Assembly (NCBI GenBank): GCA_945910005.1
Contig: CAMDTW010000544.1
Coordinates: forward strand, 1-64,000
DNA length: 64,000 bases
Direction: 5' to 3'
Source of the DNA: Isoperla grammatica
Taxonomy: Eukaryota > Arthropoda > Insecta > Plecoptera > Perlodidae
Shown one piece after another: positions 45,501 through 58,900 of the stretch. The translations under genes and the position numbers were made by a program. The notes under the pieces were generated by a model. That model ran no database searches. It saw only the letters and a list, made by a program, of their open reading frames with translations, and had not been told where the DNA came from. The first letter of the stretch is position 1. Each line of letters opens with the position of its first letter.

Positions 45501-48500
45501 GAAAGGAATAACTACCGGTAGAGGACTAGGCAGACTAGACCTAGGACCCCATCTAAGCTACCGCCGAGTTCACCTAGGCTAGGCCTTGGCCTAAAAGCTG
45601 TCCCTGGGGCCAGGCCTAAAACCATATACTGTAATTTGTTCACTTTTATTGTCTCCCTAGGCCTAAGGCTCAAACGATGCTAAATTCTGCCAACTGGGTC
45701 TAGGCCTACGTGATCTAGACAAGGAAAGTACTAAGGCTTGGCCTAGGTCTTGGGTCTTGGGATAGCCTAGGCTAGGGCTATGCTCGAAGCATGGCCAAAT
45801 GCTAGGCCTAGGACTAGACCTACACTGTACACGGGGACCTGGCACAGGAGAAAGACTTTAAGAGAAACAATAGAACTACAGTGTAATCTGTTTTGCAGAT
45901 GGGTTGCCAGATGGCCACTTTTTGTATTGTATTGTATTGTATTTATTAGCATCTATTGATCTATGCGATACATTGATATCAGATTTGTCAAGAACTTATA
46001 GTAATATAATAATAATAATATAATAATAATGCTTTACATGTTAACATGTCAGAAGTCTGGACAATTACATTTTTCTAGCTAAAGTTAGGTGTACATATCA
46101 CAGTTAAAACTAATATTAATGGTAGGTCTACTAAGATCTATACTAGGATCAGAAGTAATAGTGTGGAAATAGTCACACTAGCAGTGAGAAAGGCTTAAAT
46201 ATTCGTTCAGGCTGTAGAATTGGTGGGTGAGCAGATACTGTTTTAATGAGAACTTAAAGGCATTGAGATTCTGAACTGATTTTAAATGGGTAGGCAAATT
46301 GTTGTAGAGTGTTGTTAAAGAGTAATATGGTCCCCTGCTGAAGAGCTTGAGGTTGTGGTCCAACACATGGATATCACTGTGGCTTCTGGTGAAGTGGTCA
46401 TGGATGTTTGAGTTCCTGATGAAGAGGTTCTGGTTAGATTTTACAAATATGGCAGCTTGCTGTATCAAGATGGACGGAAGAGTCAGGAGCTTCAACTCCG
46501 CAAACAGGGGTTTGCATGATGAGCGCTGGGCTTTTCCTTTTAAACAACGAATTGCACGCTTTTGCAGGCTAAAGATACGCTTTAGATGCGGTGAAGTGCC
46601 CCAGAATATTAAGCCGTATGTGAGTTGCGAGTAGACGAAGGCGTAATAGACTTGGATAATCAAGTCAGTCGACACTATATTCCTTAGGGAGCGTATCATG
46701 AATGTTGCTCTAGAGATCGACTTTGCTACCTTGTCAATATGGGCAGACCAGTTGAGGGTAGCATCGATGATGAGTCCTAGGAAGTTGGTACTCTCGGCTT
46801 TCGCAAGGCTCTTCCCATTCATGCGAATGAGTGGGCTGTAGTTAAGGTGTTTCTGGTATGTGTGGAAGTGTATGAAGGTGGTTTTTTGCTGGTTAATCTT
46901 GAGCTTGTTTTCTTCTGAGAACAGAGTCATTTTTCCGGTTGCTTGGTTGCCCGCTTTTGACAGCTGTTGGGGTGTCTGTACTGATAGAGCTTGGGTGGAG
47001 TCATCTGCGAAGAATACTCGGCGGTTTTCTACTGGGGCGATATCGATACACTGATCTAGGTCGTTGGTGTAGACGAGATACATGAATGGGCCCAGAATAG
47101 TTCCTTGCGGGACCCCCACTAATACAGGTAGTGTAGATGATTTTACCTTATTCTTTGAATTGGTTCTTAGTTCCACATATTGCGTCCTGTTTGTGATGAA
47201 AGATTCGATCCACGATAGAGCGACACCTGTTACACCCATCCGACTCAGTTTTGTGAAGAGGATGTTATGTTCCACACTGTCAAATGCCTTAGACATGTCG
47301 TAAAATAGGCCTAGTGATAAGTTGTGGGCGTCTAAGGAGCTATAGACGTGATTCAAGTACTGGTAGATCGCAGTTGAGGTTGACTTCCCTTTTTGAAATC
47401 CATGTTGGGACTCTGCAATAAGATTGTACTTGATTGCAAATTTTTCAAGTCGATTAAGCATAGCCGACTCGAAAATTTTCGAGAATGTGGATATTAACGA
47501 GATAGGGCGATAATTACTTGGGTCACGTTTAGATCCCTTCTTGTGGATTGGGCAAACTTTAGAAGTTTTTAGGCCAGATGGAAATCTCCCTTCGGAAAAG
47601 GATTTGTTGATCATGTGGCAGAGGAGATCTGTGATTGCTCCTTGGCACAGCTTGAGCAGGGATCCTGGAATTTCATCGGGACCCGCAGAATGTTTTTTCC
47701 CTATTCTAAAAATGATTTTTTGTAGCTCGGTGGGGTCAATCGGATGCAGGAAGATGGTATTACCGTTTTGGCTGTTGCTGGTCGTGTTGACTAGATGATT
47801 TTGTAGAGAATTATCTATTGGTCTGGTACTGAAGTGTTGGTTGAAAATGGTTGCAACTTCTTCTGGGTTGGTTATGGGTGAGGCTTCGTTCTCCAGTATG
47901 ATGTCTTCGGTAGGTTGTCTGTGCGCCGTTGTGTTTTGTTTGATTACATTCCAGGCGGCCTTAGCTTTGTTGTTTGCCCCTCCGATATATTTCTCATTAA
48001 AGGCCTTTTTAGCTGCTTCGATTCGCCGCTTATACTCTCTTTTTAAAGAGTTGTAAAGAGTTTTTTCATGCGACCCGCTTGATGGAGAGCGTTTCATTTG
48101 TGAGTGAAGTAGACGTAGTCTATTTCCCGCTTCTATTAAGTCTCTGGTTATCCATGGCGTTTTAGATGTTTGTTTAACTTTACATTTGATAACGGGGAAG
48201 ATGCTGTTGAAGTGATGTAGGAATTTCTGCATAAAGGTGTTGAACATGACGTCGACTTCGGTTGCGGCATAAACCTCCGACCAGTCCTCCTCTTGCAGTT
48301 TGATGGTGAAGTACTCCACGGCACCTGGTGTAAATTTCCTCTTGTATTCGTACACGGAATTGCTGACTGCGTCTCGTTGAGATGTTGTCGGCGTGTATGC
48401 GAGGGATTGGGCGAGATGATCCGAGAGACCGATGTCCGTAACTTTAGCGGTTACTTGTGTGGTATCGATATCGGTGAAGATGTTATCTATTGCAGAAGAA

Positions 48501-51500
48501 CTGTTTTTTGAATACCTTGTGGCTTCCGTTATGGTTGGCTGCAGGTTATACGATTCGAAGAAATCAACAAGTGCTTTCTTGTTGGGGTGGTTCCCTTGCA
48601 GGTCGACATTGAAATCGCCACTGACAATGAAGTTACAGGGCTTATTGAGTTTTGAAATTATTTCTTTCATCGTATTATCAAGGTTTTTTATGAAGTCTCC
48701 AAAGTCGCTGCTCGGTGATCGGTAAAGGCACAGCAGAATGATGGTAGAACCTCCTACGCACCATTTGGCCGCAACACACTCGAAGGTTTTGTCCACAGAT
48801 TTGATGTGGTGTGGTAGAGGTTGGACTTTGAGATGAGGTCTGGCAAATATCGCTGTCCCCCCATGAGGGTCAAGTTCCCGACAGTAAGTAGATATATTCA
48901 CGAACTCAGCAATGTTGAACACTTCCACCTCGTGAGGCCTCAGCCAGTGTTCTGATATCATTAAGATATCTACCTTTAAGCTGTGGAGGATTACTTCTAG
49001 TATTGATGCCTTGTTTCTGATGCTTTGAATATTACAGTGTAATAACTGATGTGGTAGGCTTACTACTGAGCCTTCTACGTCAGACCTGCCCTGATTCGAG
49101 GTGGTGCTGGCGGTTTCGTGAGGGTTTATCAGGTGCTCTGTCTCTTTAGGCGTGGTTTTAGAAAAAAACGCCTTACGACGGATCCTTCTGGCCAAAAGTT
49201 TGGACTGTATAGTTGATCTAGGAGATCACTGTCTGCCCCTATTTTGAATGAGCTGCAATCACCTTTTGTATCAAGCTTTTCTACCGAGAAGTTCTTGCTA
49301 AGTTGTTTCTTACACAAAAAGTCCTTGACTTGCTCAGCTGAGACATCTTTCTGAATGCGCCCTAGGTAGATCCAAACCTTCCTCTGGGCTGTGGCTAGGC
49401 CTTGACCGTCAGGATCTCTGGCTGATCCCTGAATGGAATGTTTGGTCCTGTTAGATCCCCTTGTGGCTTTGGCCCCTGATGTAAAGGTGCTTGTGTCACT
49501 TACTTTAGTAGGTGTATTTCCCATTGGATTGTGTTGTTGTAGGCCTGGGTCAAGCTGGAGTTGGCTATCATTGGTTATTTCCTTTGTCTGGTCCAGGTTA
49601 ATGTGATTTTCGTCTGATTTTTTTGTGTAGTTGATCCTCACAAAAGTACTGGTTTGAGAGTTTGGTTCTGACACATTTGCGGCGGCATAGTTATTTTTTG
49701 ATGTTGGCATACCTGTGATGGGCTGACTTGTCATCTGGGAGGGCGCAGCATTCACCAGTGTGTCCTTATAGGAGGCGGTGCTTTTAAGCGGGCGCGTTTC
49801 CGGTTCCGCGGTTAACCTAACCTCACTTTTTGTTGAAATTTCTTGCAAGTACCTGATTTTATCGGCCTGTAGGTCGATTATCTTCTGAAGACTGTTTAAT
49901 CTTTCGTCTTTTTCACGCGCAACGTTGTCTTTCTCTTTTAATAGTGAAGTCCATAGGTGATCGTTTTCTTGCACCTGAGTCTCGCAGACTGGGGCTGGGT
50001 CTAGGCCTAGGCTAGGCCTAGCCCTAGCCTCTAGTAATGAGGATATTGCTGTGATCACTGTCGCAAGACGGTCGATCAAATCCTTTTTCTTACCTTCCTG
50101 ACTTAGACCAGCTGCTTTCAGAGTCGTTTTTGTGAGATCATTGGCGAGTGTTTCCCCATTTTGAGGTTAATAATGCAAAGATTACATTTTGAACTTAAGT
50201 TGTATGGAACGTTTTAAAAATGATTCCATTACATTTTGAACTTAAGTTGTATGGAACTTTTTAAAAATGATTCCATGGAATCATGGAATTCCATGGAATC
50301 ATTTTTAAAACGTTCCATACAACTTAAGTTCAAAATGTAATCTTTGCATTATTAACCTCAAAATGGGGAAACACTCGCCAACGGTCTCACAAAAACAAAA
50401 GTGGCCATCTGACAACCCATCTGCAAAACAGATTACACTGTAGTTCTATTGTTTCTCTTAAAGTCTTTCTCCTGTGCCAGGTCCCCGTGTACAGTGTAGG
50501 CCTAGTCCTAGGCCTAGCATTTGGCCATGCTTCGAGCATACATGATGATCAGTAGGGAATATAATATCTTTGATGATTAAGTACTTTTAGGTCTAGGCCT
50601 AGGCCTACGACCAGGGTCTAGACCTAGGCTAGGCCTAGGCTCTTTGAACATAGTAGGCCTATGCGTCAGCGATCTCGTAGGCCTAGGTTCTCGAAGATTC
50701 CCTTCCATTTGTTTGGCTGCCACTTCTACAACATCCACACTTAGTTCACAAAAAACGCAGACACTTTTTGCGAATTTGCAGAAGTATAGGCCAAATCATA
50801 GAAAAATGGCCAAATAAGCGTCGTCTGCGCGGTCTGCGTGTATCGATCTGCTCGATAATGATCGATTGGTCACTTTTTCTTCAAAGTCAATTATAAAATC
50901 GATACTTAAGCTATTTTTGGATACTAGCGCTACCTATTGGCGGTATTTTTAACCACTTGAGTAAGGCGGCTCAGTCGATCAAAACTACTCGAACTCGACT
51001 CGTTTTTCATGAAAAACTCGATCACCTCGAGTCGAGTAGTAACTACTCGACCGAACTCGACTTTTCGAGTACTCGCACAGCCCTACAAACAATAAAAGAG
51101 TGAATACTGCTAAATACATTAGGCCTCATAAATAAAATATCTCATGGAAAGGCACCAAATTACTTAAGTAAGAAATTGATTTTGAACTCTGAAATACAAA
51201 AATATATGCCTAACCTACGAAATAAAACAAAGATTTTTGTAAAAAGGATAAACAGTGGTTTTGGAGAAAAATCAATTTTTATTAAAGGTATAAATACATA
51301 TATTTAATCGTCTACCACAAAACATAAGGGATATTAAGGATAGCTCTAAATTTAGAAGAGAATGTTGGACCTGGATTAAAGAGAAAAAGCTATCCACAAA
51401 ACTAAATGAAAGAGTAACTTTTTGGGATGGAGTGTGAGGTGGTACATTTCATTTCATTTCTTTCTGTCGTTCTATCTTCATCTTCTTATTAATCTAACTT

Positions 51501-52942
51501 AGGCTACATATAAGTATACATCTTGCCCTACATTTGCAGTGTTGGGTAAGTTCCTTAAAAAATGGACCTAGTTCCAGTTCCAGTTCCATGCAAGGAAAAA
51601 GGAACTCTTTCCAGTTTCAAATTCCTCTAAAAAAAAAGGAACTGGGGCGTTCCTTAGTTCCTTTCAAAATGTAACTAAGTTCCTAAATAGTTCCTTTTTG
51701 CAAACAACCATTTTACTTTGGATATTGCAAAAAATGTTCTGTATTTTTTAAAGGGCGGTATTTTATTGCACGAACACCAGACATTATAAAAAAACGATCG
51801 AAAGAGACAGCGATGTTGTCACATGCACTTGTCGCGAAGAATTTAATAGCCTAGATCAGTGAATAATGAGATAGCTCCTTGCCCCTAAATAACTTCAACC
51901 CCAACCCCACTTGGACCACATCTTTCATCATCAATGCCTTCCCGTTTCCAATGAATTCGAATGCAGTTTCGCTGGCGATGCGAATAATTGGTATTAACAC
52001 CGCCGGGGTGTTAGGTGAACATTGACTGACGGGTTTCATGTTTTGTTTGATTTCGGAATGACCGTCTGAGTCATGTTGCTCTCGCACCTGTGTATAGGAG
52101 GGGTTGGACGGTTGGTCAGTTGAAGTGACATGACACGCTTATTCCGCACGAGCGATTTGGGATTAGTCACCGGTTTCGGGTCTTCGACTTGTGCCGGTGT
52201 GACGCGGGGGTGGCGTAGCAGGTGGAGGGTTGGGATGGGTAGACAAGAATGAAATATTACAAAAAAAGTTGTTTTAGATTTCTCGTTTCTGTCATCTTGT
52301 AAGTAAACTATGTCTTGGCGCTTTCGTCCTTCAAGCTTGAACTGTCAAGTAAAAATAAAAGGAACTTATGAAAATAAGTTACAGTTCCTGGAAAATTGGA
52401 ACTATGGCGTTCCACAGTTCCTGGCTGGAAAAAGGAACTATAGCGTTCCTTAGTTCCTTAAAAAGGAACTAGTTCCTAGGAACGGAACTAAAAAAATCCG
52501 TTCCTACCCAACATTGTACATTTGTAATTAAATTGTGTCTTGTTGTATGTTGTATCAGTATCAACATTAATGTAACTAGGCCTAGGCATATAAAAGAATG
52601 TAACTATGTCTGTAGTTTTGTATTGAAATTAATATTCTATAGTTGGTGTTATTATTATTTTTATTTATTTGCATTTGTAATTGTATTTAAACCATATACT
52701 GTATGTCCATATACTGTATTTATGTATTTATGTCAATGAAAATAATAGCATTTATGCTAATAAAGATACTACTACTACTACTAGTACTACCTATGTCTCC
52801 CCTATCCCGCCTCACTGTCAAGCATGAAATGGAAACAAATTTGAGCTATGTGTGTAATGTTTTAGGTAACACTGCTGTAGTAATGCCTCAGCCGACTATG
52901 CGGTTGAACATGGTGAACCAGCAGCAGCAGCAGCAGCAACAA

Positions 52943-52989
<47 letters not shown>

Positions 52990-55900
52990 ACAACAACAGC
53001 AGCAGCAGCCTGTACAAATGCCTACACAGAATCAACCTGTCCCTGGGGTAACTGTGGGCCAACCAGGACCTCAGCAGCCTCTACAACCACAAGTAGGCCA
53101 ACATAGATACAGTACAACCTTGATATAACGTCGCTGAAGGGACTATTGATTTTCGACGTAATATCAAGCGGGACTTTGTATCAAATGAACTAAAAAAAAC
53201 TGATTATGGCTTAGTTTGTAGTAAATGTACTCTTTGGGGTTTTGTAAAGGTCTGTCACACCAAGAAGTAAGATCTTGTCAGGGGAGTCAGAACCGCCCAC
53301 AATTTAGTTTCCAACTTAACAAGTGCGAATCACTAACGTTTTTCCCGATTATCTAGTACAATTTGGTTGTGTTAAGTTCTTTGACGGAAACCTGCTTGCA
53401 CGTTTTCTTGTGCGTTACCGTCAAAAAACTTCCCGCAACCAAATTTTACTAGATAATTCACGCTTGTTAAGTTGGAAACTAAATGTAGGCGGTCCTGATA
53501 CTATCTTACTTCTTGCTGTGGGAGACCTTTACTACTTAAGCATGTTGTGAATGAGATACAAGCAAGTGCAAACGTTTACATTGGATTGTGTTTTGCTTCA
53601 GAGCGTGGTGCAACAGGGAGGAGTGGCCCCAGTCAGAGAACGTCACACCATCTGGCAAGGTGTACTCGAGTGGATCGAAAAGGCTAAAAACCCCAACGAC
53701 CTTCAGAAACTCACAAGGCATGTTCCTTGCCAAGTCTCGGCCAACCCCAAGGATGGGGAGCCAGATTTGTAAGTTCTCGTTTGCATCATTAATTTTATAG
53801 ATGGATGTATTTGTGCTCTCGGAAAGGGTTCAACTCAATCTAAAATCTAATTAATTTGAAGCAATCCTGTTGGCATCAAATTAATTTTAAATGAAGTCCG
53901 AGTTAGTAGTAGTTAGCCTAATAGTATATCGATATCTAATATATATCGCATATCTCAGCCCAGCTGTTCGATTTCACAAAAGAACATTGAACCGAAATTC
54001 TATTTTTGCTTAAGTTTGTGCTATTGTCCGGCTGATCTTACATCTAATTTCCATTCTGATTTCAACTTATAGAAAAGCCGACTCATGGCCGCAGAAGCTC
54101 ATCATGCAGTTGATGCCCAAACAACTGATTGGAAATATTGGAGGTGCATATCTTAAGAACTCCAAGTCTGTTCTCTTCCATCCACAACCATGCGAAGCGT
54201 TGGAATCTCTCACTCGAGTCATGAGCTCTGGTTTCGTAAGTATAACCCGAACGTTTTATCATTGTTCGTTTTATTTTTAAGTTTAGGGTCTGGGTTAACG
54301 GAAGTGGTGAATTTCCAAGTCCTAGAACAAAGAAAATCTGTGTGGAAAATCATATTATCCACACAATCATATTATCTTCTTAAATGATCTGTGTTCAGCC
54401 TATCTATGATTAGAAGTCAGAACCATTGGTATGACATAAGATAAGTAGGGATGTGCGGGTACCCGAAAAACGGGTATTTTTCGGGTAGCAAAATTTACCC
54501 GAGGTCGGGTCGGGCCGTAAATTATGCCCGAAAAAACCGGGTCAGGTAGCCTAGGCCTAGTACAACATAATTTCGAGGTTATGATTGGTCGAAATTGTGA
54601 ATTTCAATATGAAGCTGCAAGACGAGGAAGCTTGGGAGGAACTGATATTTATATGAGGATGCTTTACCTTCTATCTTACTTTATTATTATTTCATTAATA
54701 TAGTGTAGCCTAGGTGAATAACAATATTTCACCATGATTTCACGATGTATTTGACATTTGACCATGATCTAAACAAAGATGGCGACCATATGCCAGAACT
54801 CCCCACCAACCTTCTTGGCGGAAATAGCGTGAAATACGTCGGGAAATTAAAATTTTCAAATAACTAGAAAATTCGAATGTGTTGAAGTAGATTCGGATCG
54901 TAGATTCGGATCGTAGATTCGTACACAACTACATTTTATGTAACGTATTTTCTATTGATTGATACATTTTTATTAATTATTACTAAAAACTTTACTTATA
55001 ATATATTTGACTGATCTATACGTGTGTATTAATTTTAGCACTACCCGACCCGACCCGACCCGAGGTTAATTTCCATACCCGACCCGAACCCGACCCGAGT
55101 TAAAAAATCACTACCCGCACATCCCTAAAGATAAGTTATTGTCATTGAATACTAATGCTTTAACTTAGAAATCCCTTGAAGTGGAATGCAGTGAGAAATA
55201 AACATCTCCTGTTGACTGTTTCCAAGGTCTACTGGATTTACTCCTAGCGGAGTAATTGCGAAGCGCAAAGTAAGGTCATTGAATGAGATCCAAAATCGCC
55301 ATTTTGGATCCAACTACAAAAATCGCATTATTATTTAAATAATCTTCACCAATAATGTGAACTTACGCGTGAAGTATTAAAAAATATATATATATAGAAT
55401 GTGAAGACCAAATCTCATTACCGATTGTTATTTTGTCTTTTTGGCCTATAATTTGTTTTGACAGATCAATTCATTTGTTTTTCTGAATGATTCTCCCATT
55501 TGAATAACATTGGATTTTTAACATTATGGAAATAGGTTAGATGACCTTACTTCGCGCGCGCTGCGCGCGCGCTACAAGCGATCTAGTAGACCTTGGACTG
55601 TTTCTTGTACGTTCAATCAGTAGCCTGTCTAGTACGTAGTAGTTCTCTGTTGTTTATGGAAGGCTTATTTCCATCTCATGGATGTCTTCTTGCAGGCTGG
55701 CTGTGTCCACTTCACAAGTGTGCCGTCACCGGCTGCCTGCGATATCAAGGTGCTTATTCTACTGTACACCTCGGAGAAGCGAGCCTACTTGGGCTTTATC
55801 CCCAACGACCAGGCCGCGTTTGTCGATCGCCTACGCAAGGTCATACAACATCAGAAGACGACGCAAGCTCTCATCAGGCAACAACAACCCGTAAGAAGTG

Positions 55901-58900
55901 CACCTTGTTCATGTGTATACTAGTCCCACCATAAGTAGTCTCATACCATCCTTAGATCCTTATCTACTTCCCCTTTCATGCATGCTGTTTCAATGAGAAT
56001 TAACAGATTCCTGGTAGTTTTTCACAAATTTGTTAGTCTTCTGCTTAGTAGGGTGCACAAACTTTATAGACTAAGTCATGCTTGCTGTGCTAGGAATATC
56101 CAGGTAATCAACAAAAAGTTTTAAATTATCCCTAATTGATCTGTTTCAAGAGGATGGTTAGAGAAGAGAGAATTAAGTTAGTACTGTTAGAATCAGCTAT
56201 TTTGTAAGCATGGGGCCACTTCCATAAACATTCATTGGATGTAACCAAAAGTGCTATATTAAATAAATAAATACAAATAAATAGTGCAAGGGGCAATTTC
56301 AGACTTGGCAATTGGGTGCCTCGCAGTGGCCACCGAGAGCTGATTGATTATTGTCGTAGGGTGGCGGTGGCATGCCTGGCAATTCAGCTGCGCCTGTTGG
56401 ACCTATGCCTACACCGCAGCAGCCAATGGGCCACCAAGAGCTGATGTATTATTGTCGTAGGGTGGCGGTGGCATGCCTGGCAATTCAGCTGCGCCTGTTG
56501 GACCTATGCCTACACCTCAGCAGCCAATGGGCGGACCGGGAACAGGGGGGCAGCAGGGAGGCGGCATCATGATGTCGCAGACTAACCCAATGGCTATGGG
56601 GGGCGGACAGATCACTCAGAACGTTGTGAATACCGGTGTGGGCCCAAACCCTCCAAACTTGCAGGTAAATATTATCTAGATTTGTATAGATACGAACGAA
56701 TTAAAAACATGTGAAGAAATAAAGACCCGCCTAGACATAATACATAGGGACACCAAAATTTAGCAAATAAAAAGTCTTCATTTCGTTATAAAAAATCTTT
56801 AATTTCAGTATATAAAATCAAAATATGGCTCCATTTCGCTATATAAAAAAACAGCTATTTTAACACATCATAGCCTGAATAAATTTCTACATGGCAAAAA
56901 ATGCCATTAATTTGCAAGGCATAGCCTCAAGTCATTTTAAATACTAGAAACAAAAAAAAACAATGATAGTTTGCAAGGCATAGCCTTGCATTACACATCC
57001 TTCACAGTGAAATTCATAAGCACCAATTTAAAAATAAATGCGAAACTTTAATTTCAAAAAATTCCATTAATTAGCAAGGCATAGCCTCAAGTCATATTTA
57101 AATACTACTGTACCTACTACTATACTATCATAGTAAAAACAAATGTTTGCAAGGCATAGCCTCAAGTCATATTTAAATACTACTGTACGGTCTGTACCTA
57201 CTATTTATTTTATTTATTTTATTAATCATTTCCATTTACTACAAAAGTGAATGGGGGTTGGCAGAAAAGAGCACAGCTCCAAACACCAGAGTGACTGCCA
57301 ACCCATACTAAAATTACTTAAAATCTAAATATAATAATGAACATAGCCTAATACAAAATACAAAATATGAAATACAAAACAAAAAACATGAAAACATAAT
57401 ATGAATGAAAATATAATTATAAGTAGGGATGTCAAACGATTAAATTATTATAATCGATAATCGAATTCACTTTCACCTCCATAATCGATTATTAATCGAT
57501 TTTAATCGTTTTGTTAAATGTCGGTATAGTAGCAAGTTTCTTCCAAACTTCGGTCTGGTTTCGGTTAGTTTGAATTGCCCGCGCAAGCCACGAGTTCGCA
57601 ATTCGACTTCTTTTCGACTATCGATATATTTTACGTCACGGAGTATTTTTGTTATGTTCTGTCCAAGATTTCGACGATAATTTCTGTCCTAGCTAGGCCT
57701 GAAGGGCTATAGTTATTCACTTCCCGTTTTTTTGAACCAATAAGTAATTAAGTATGCTGAATATGCGTCGTAATATTATTATTTTCATGTGCAGCGTAAT
57801 TTAAATTTACGTGATGTGAACTAAAAATCGTAGCGACTTTTCTAACCTTACTTCTCTTGTTATTTGTGAACAAACATAACAACTCTTATTTTTATAGATC
57901 ATAGGCGTCGAATGCTGGGTCTAGGGAAGGCGACTAGACACAGCTATTCAAAATATGACTGGAAATTCGGCTCAAATTATGACGCAAAGTTATGCTGTTG
58001 CTGTTCTTAGGCCTAGGCCTAGGCCTACTGTAAATGAAACTGAGCAATAGCGATGCTAGCGCTAGCGCTCGCGCTCGAATAGGCGGCAGATCTTGAGAAC
58101 TAAATTTAAAAAAGCGCGAAAATTTAAAATCGATTTTTTTTTTAATAATCGATTAATCGTTTTCGATTAATAATCGATTAATCGAATCGATTTAATCGTA
58201 ATCGTTGACATCCCTAATTATAAGATACAACTGTTAAATATTAAGTAAAAAAGAATAAAAAAGAATAAAAAAATGAAAATTTACAAAACAATGTTTAAAA
58301 AATGCTCCGTTAAAGAGGCTTTGAAGACATCTAATGAGCGTGCCATCCTGATCTTGAGCGGAAGGGAATTCCACGATTGACAAGCCCTATGATAGAACCC
58401 TTTCTGGTAGGCTGCTGTTCTGGCAAAAGGTGGCCTGAACAATAGACCCCTACCAAATTGGGCACTACGATTACAGGCTTGTAGTCTTACATATGGATCC
58501 AGGTTTGTCCTACCATTTAACATGCCCCACAAAAATTGCAGCTCCACTTTTTTCCTGAATGTTTCCAGAGATGGAATCTTCAATGATGCACGTCTTGCCG
58601 TAGCACTATGAGTGGTAAATTGCGACCTAGCAGCAATAAAGCGTGTAGCTCTACTTTGGACACGCTCCAACTTCATCTTGTTGCTTATAGATGTTGGGTC
58701 CCACGCTGGGCAGCCGTAGACGAGATGAGGTCTAACGAGCGCTAGGTAAACAGCCCTTTTGGTGCTAGGCTGAGCATGATGCAGGTGTCTAGCAATGAAA
58801 TATAAATGCCTGGTGGCTTTGGCTCGTACTATACTATCATAGTAAAAACAATAAAAGTTTGCAAGGCTTAGCCTTGCATTGCACATACTTCAGAGTTCAA

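Larger units (their letters stand above)
45924..50125 (-). mobile_element. Non-LTR retrotransposon (CR1/Jockey-like) with two long open frames
   Basis: Antisense to MED25. ORF1 49129-50079 and ORF2 46178-49195 overlap by 67 bp. The 3' end is AATAAATACAATACAATACAA-type, a microsatellite tail. Comparing with the empty site in the sister hAT (39520-39545, GGCCACTTTTGTTTTTGTGAG), the insertion falls in the T-rich string, with a short TTTTGT-like duplication. The 5' leader is short (about 50 bp), so the copy may be slightly 5' truncated. Confidence 0.9.
45384..51085. mobile_element. hAT-type element, target duplication CAAACAAT, carrying a nested LINE
   Basis: Tips TATGGGTGTGCGAGTA / TACTCGCACAGCCCTA, flanked by CAAACAAT (45376-45383, 51086-51093). 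It is the inverse-orientation relative of 38896-40059. Its own DNA is about 45384-45923 and 50126-51085. An internal inverted copy of one segment lies at 50126-50540. It splits the old LINE relic. Confidence 0.92.
45004..52790 (+). pseudogene. Old LINE relic (RT C-terminal part) split by two hAT elements
   Basis: Three pieces: 45004-45383, 51094-51536 and 52525 to about 52790. Piece 1 holds [18 protein letters not shown] and [14 protein letters not shown], typical of the C-terminal side of non-LTR reverse transcriptases. Piece 2 holds [17 protein letters not shown] in a broken frame. Piece 3 ends AATAAAGATACTACTACTAC, a LINE-like 3' tail. Frameshifts and stops show it is dead. Confidence 0.7.

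Noticed and set aside
52862..53062. Poly-Leu open frame on the - strand
   Set aside because: Reverse complement of the MED25 Gln tract.
56360..56572. Longer MED25 exon 12 starting at the first acceptor
   Set aside because: The 101-bp copy shifts the frame and gives TGA at 56570-56572, while the second acceptor joins exon 13 in phase.
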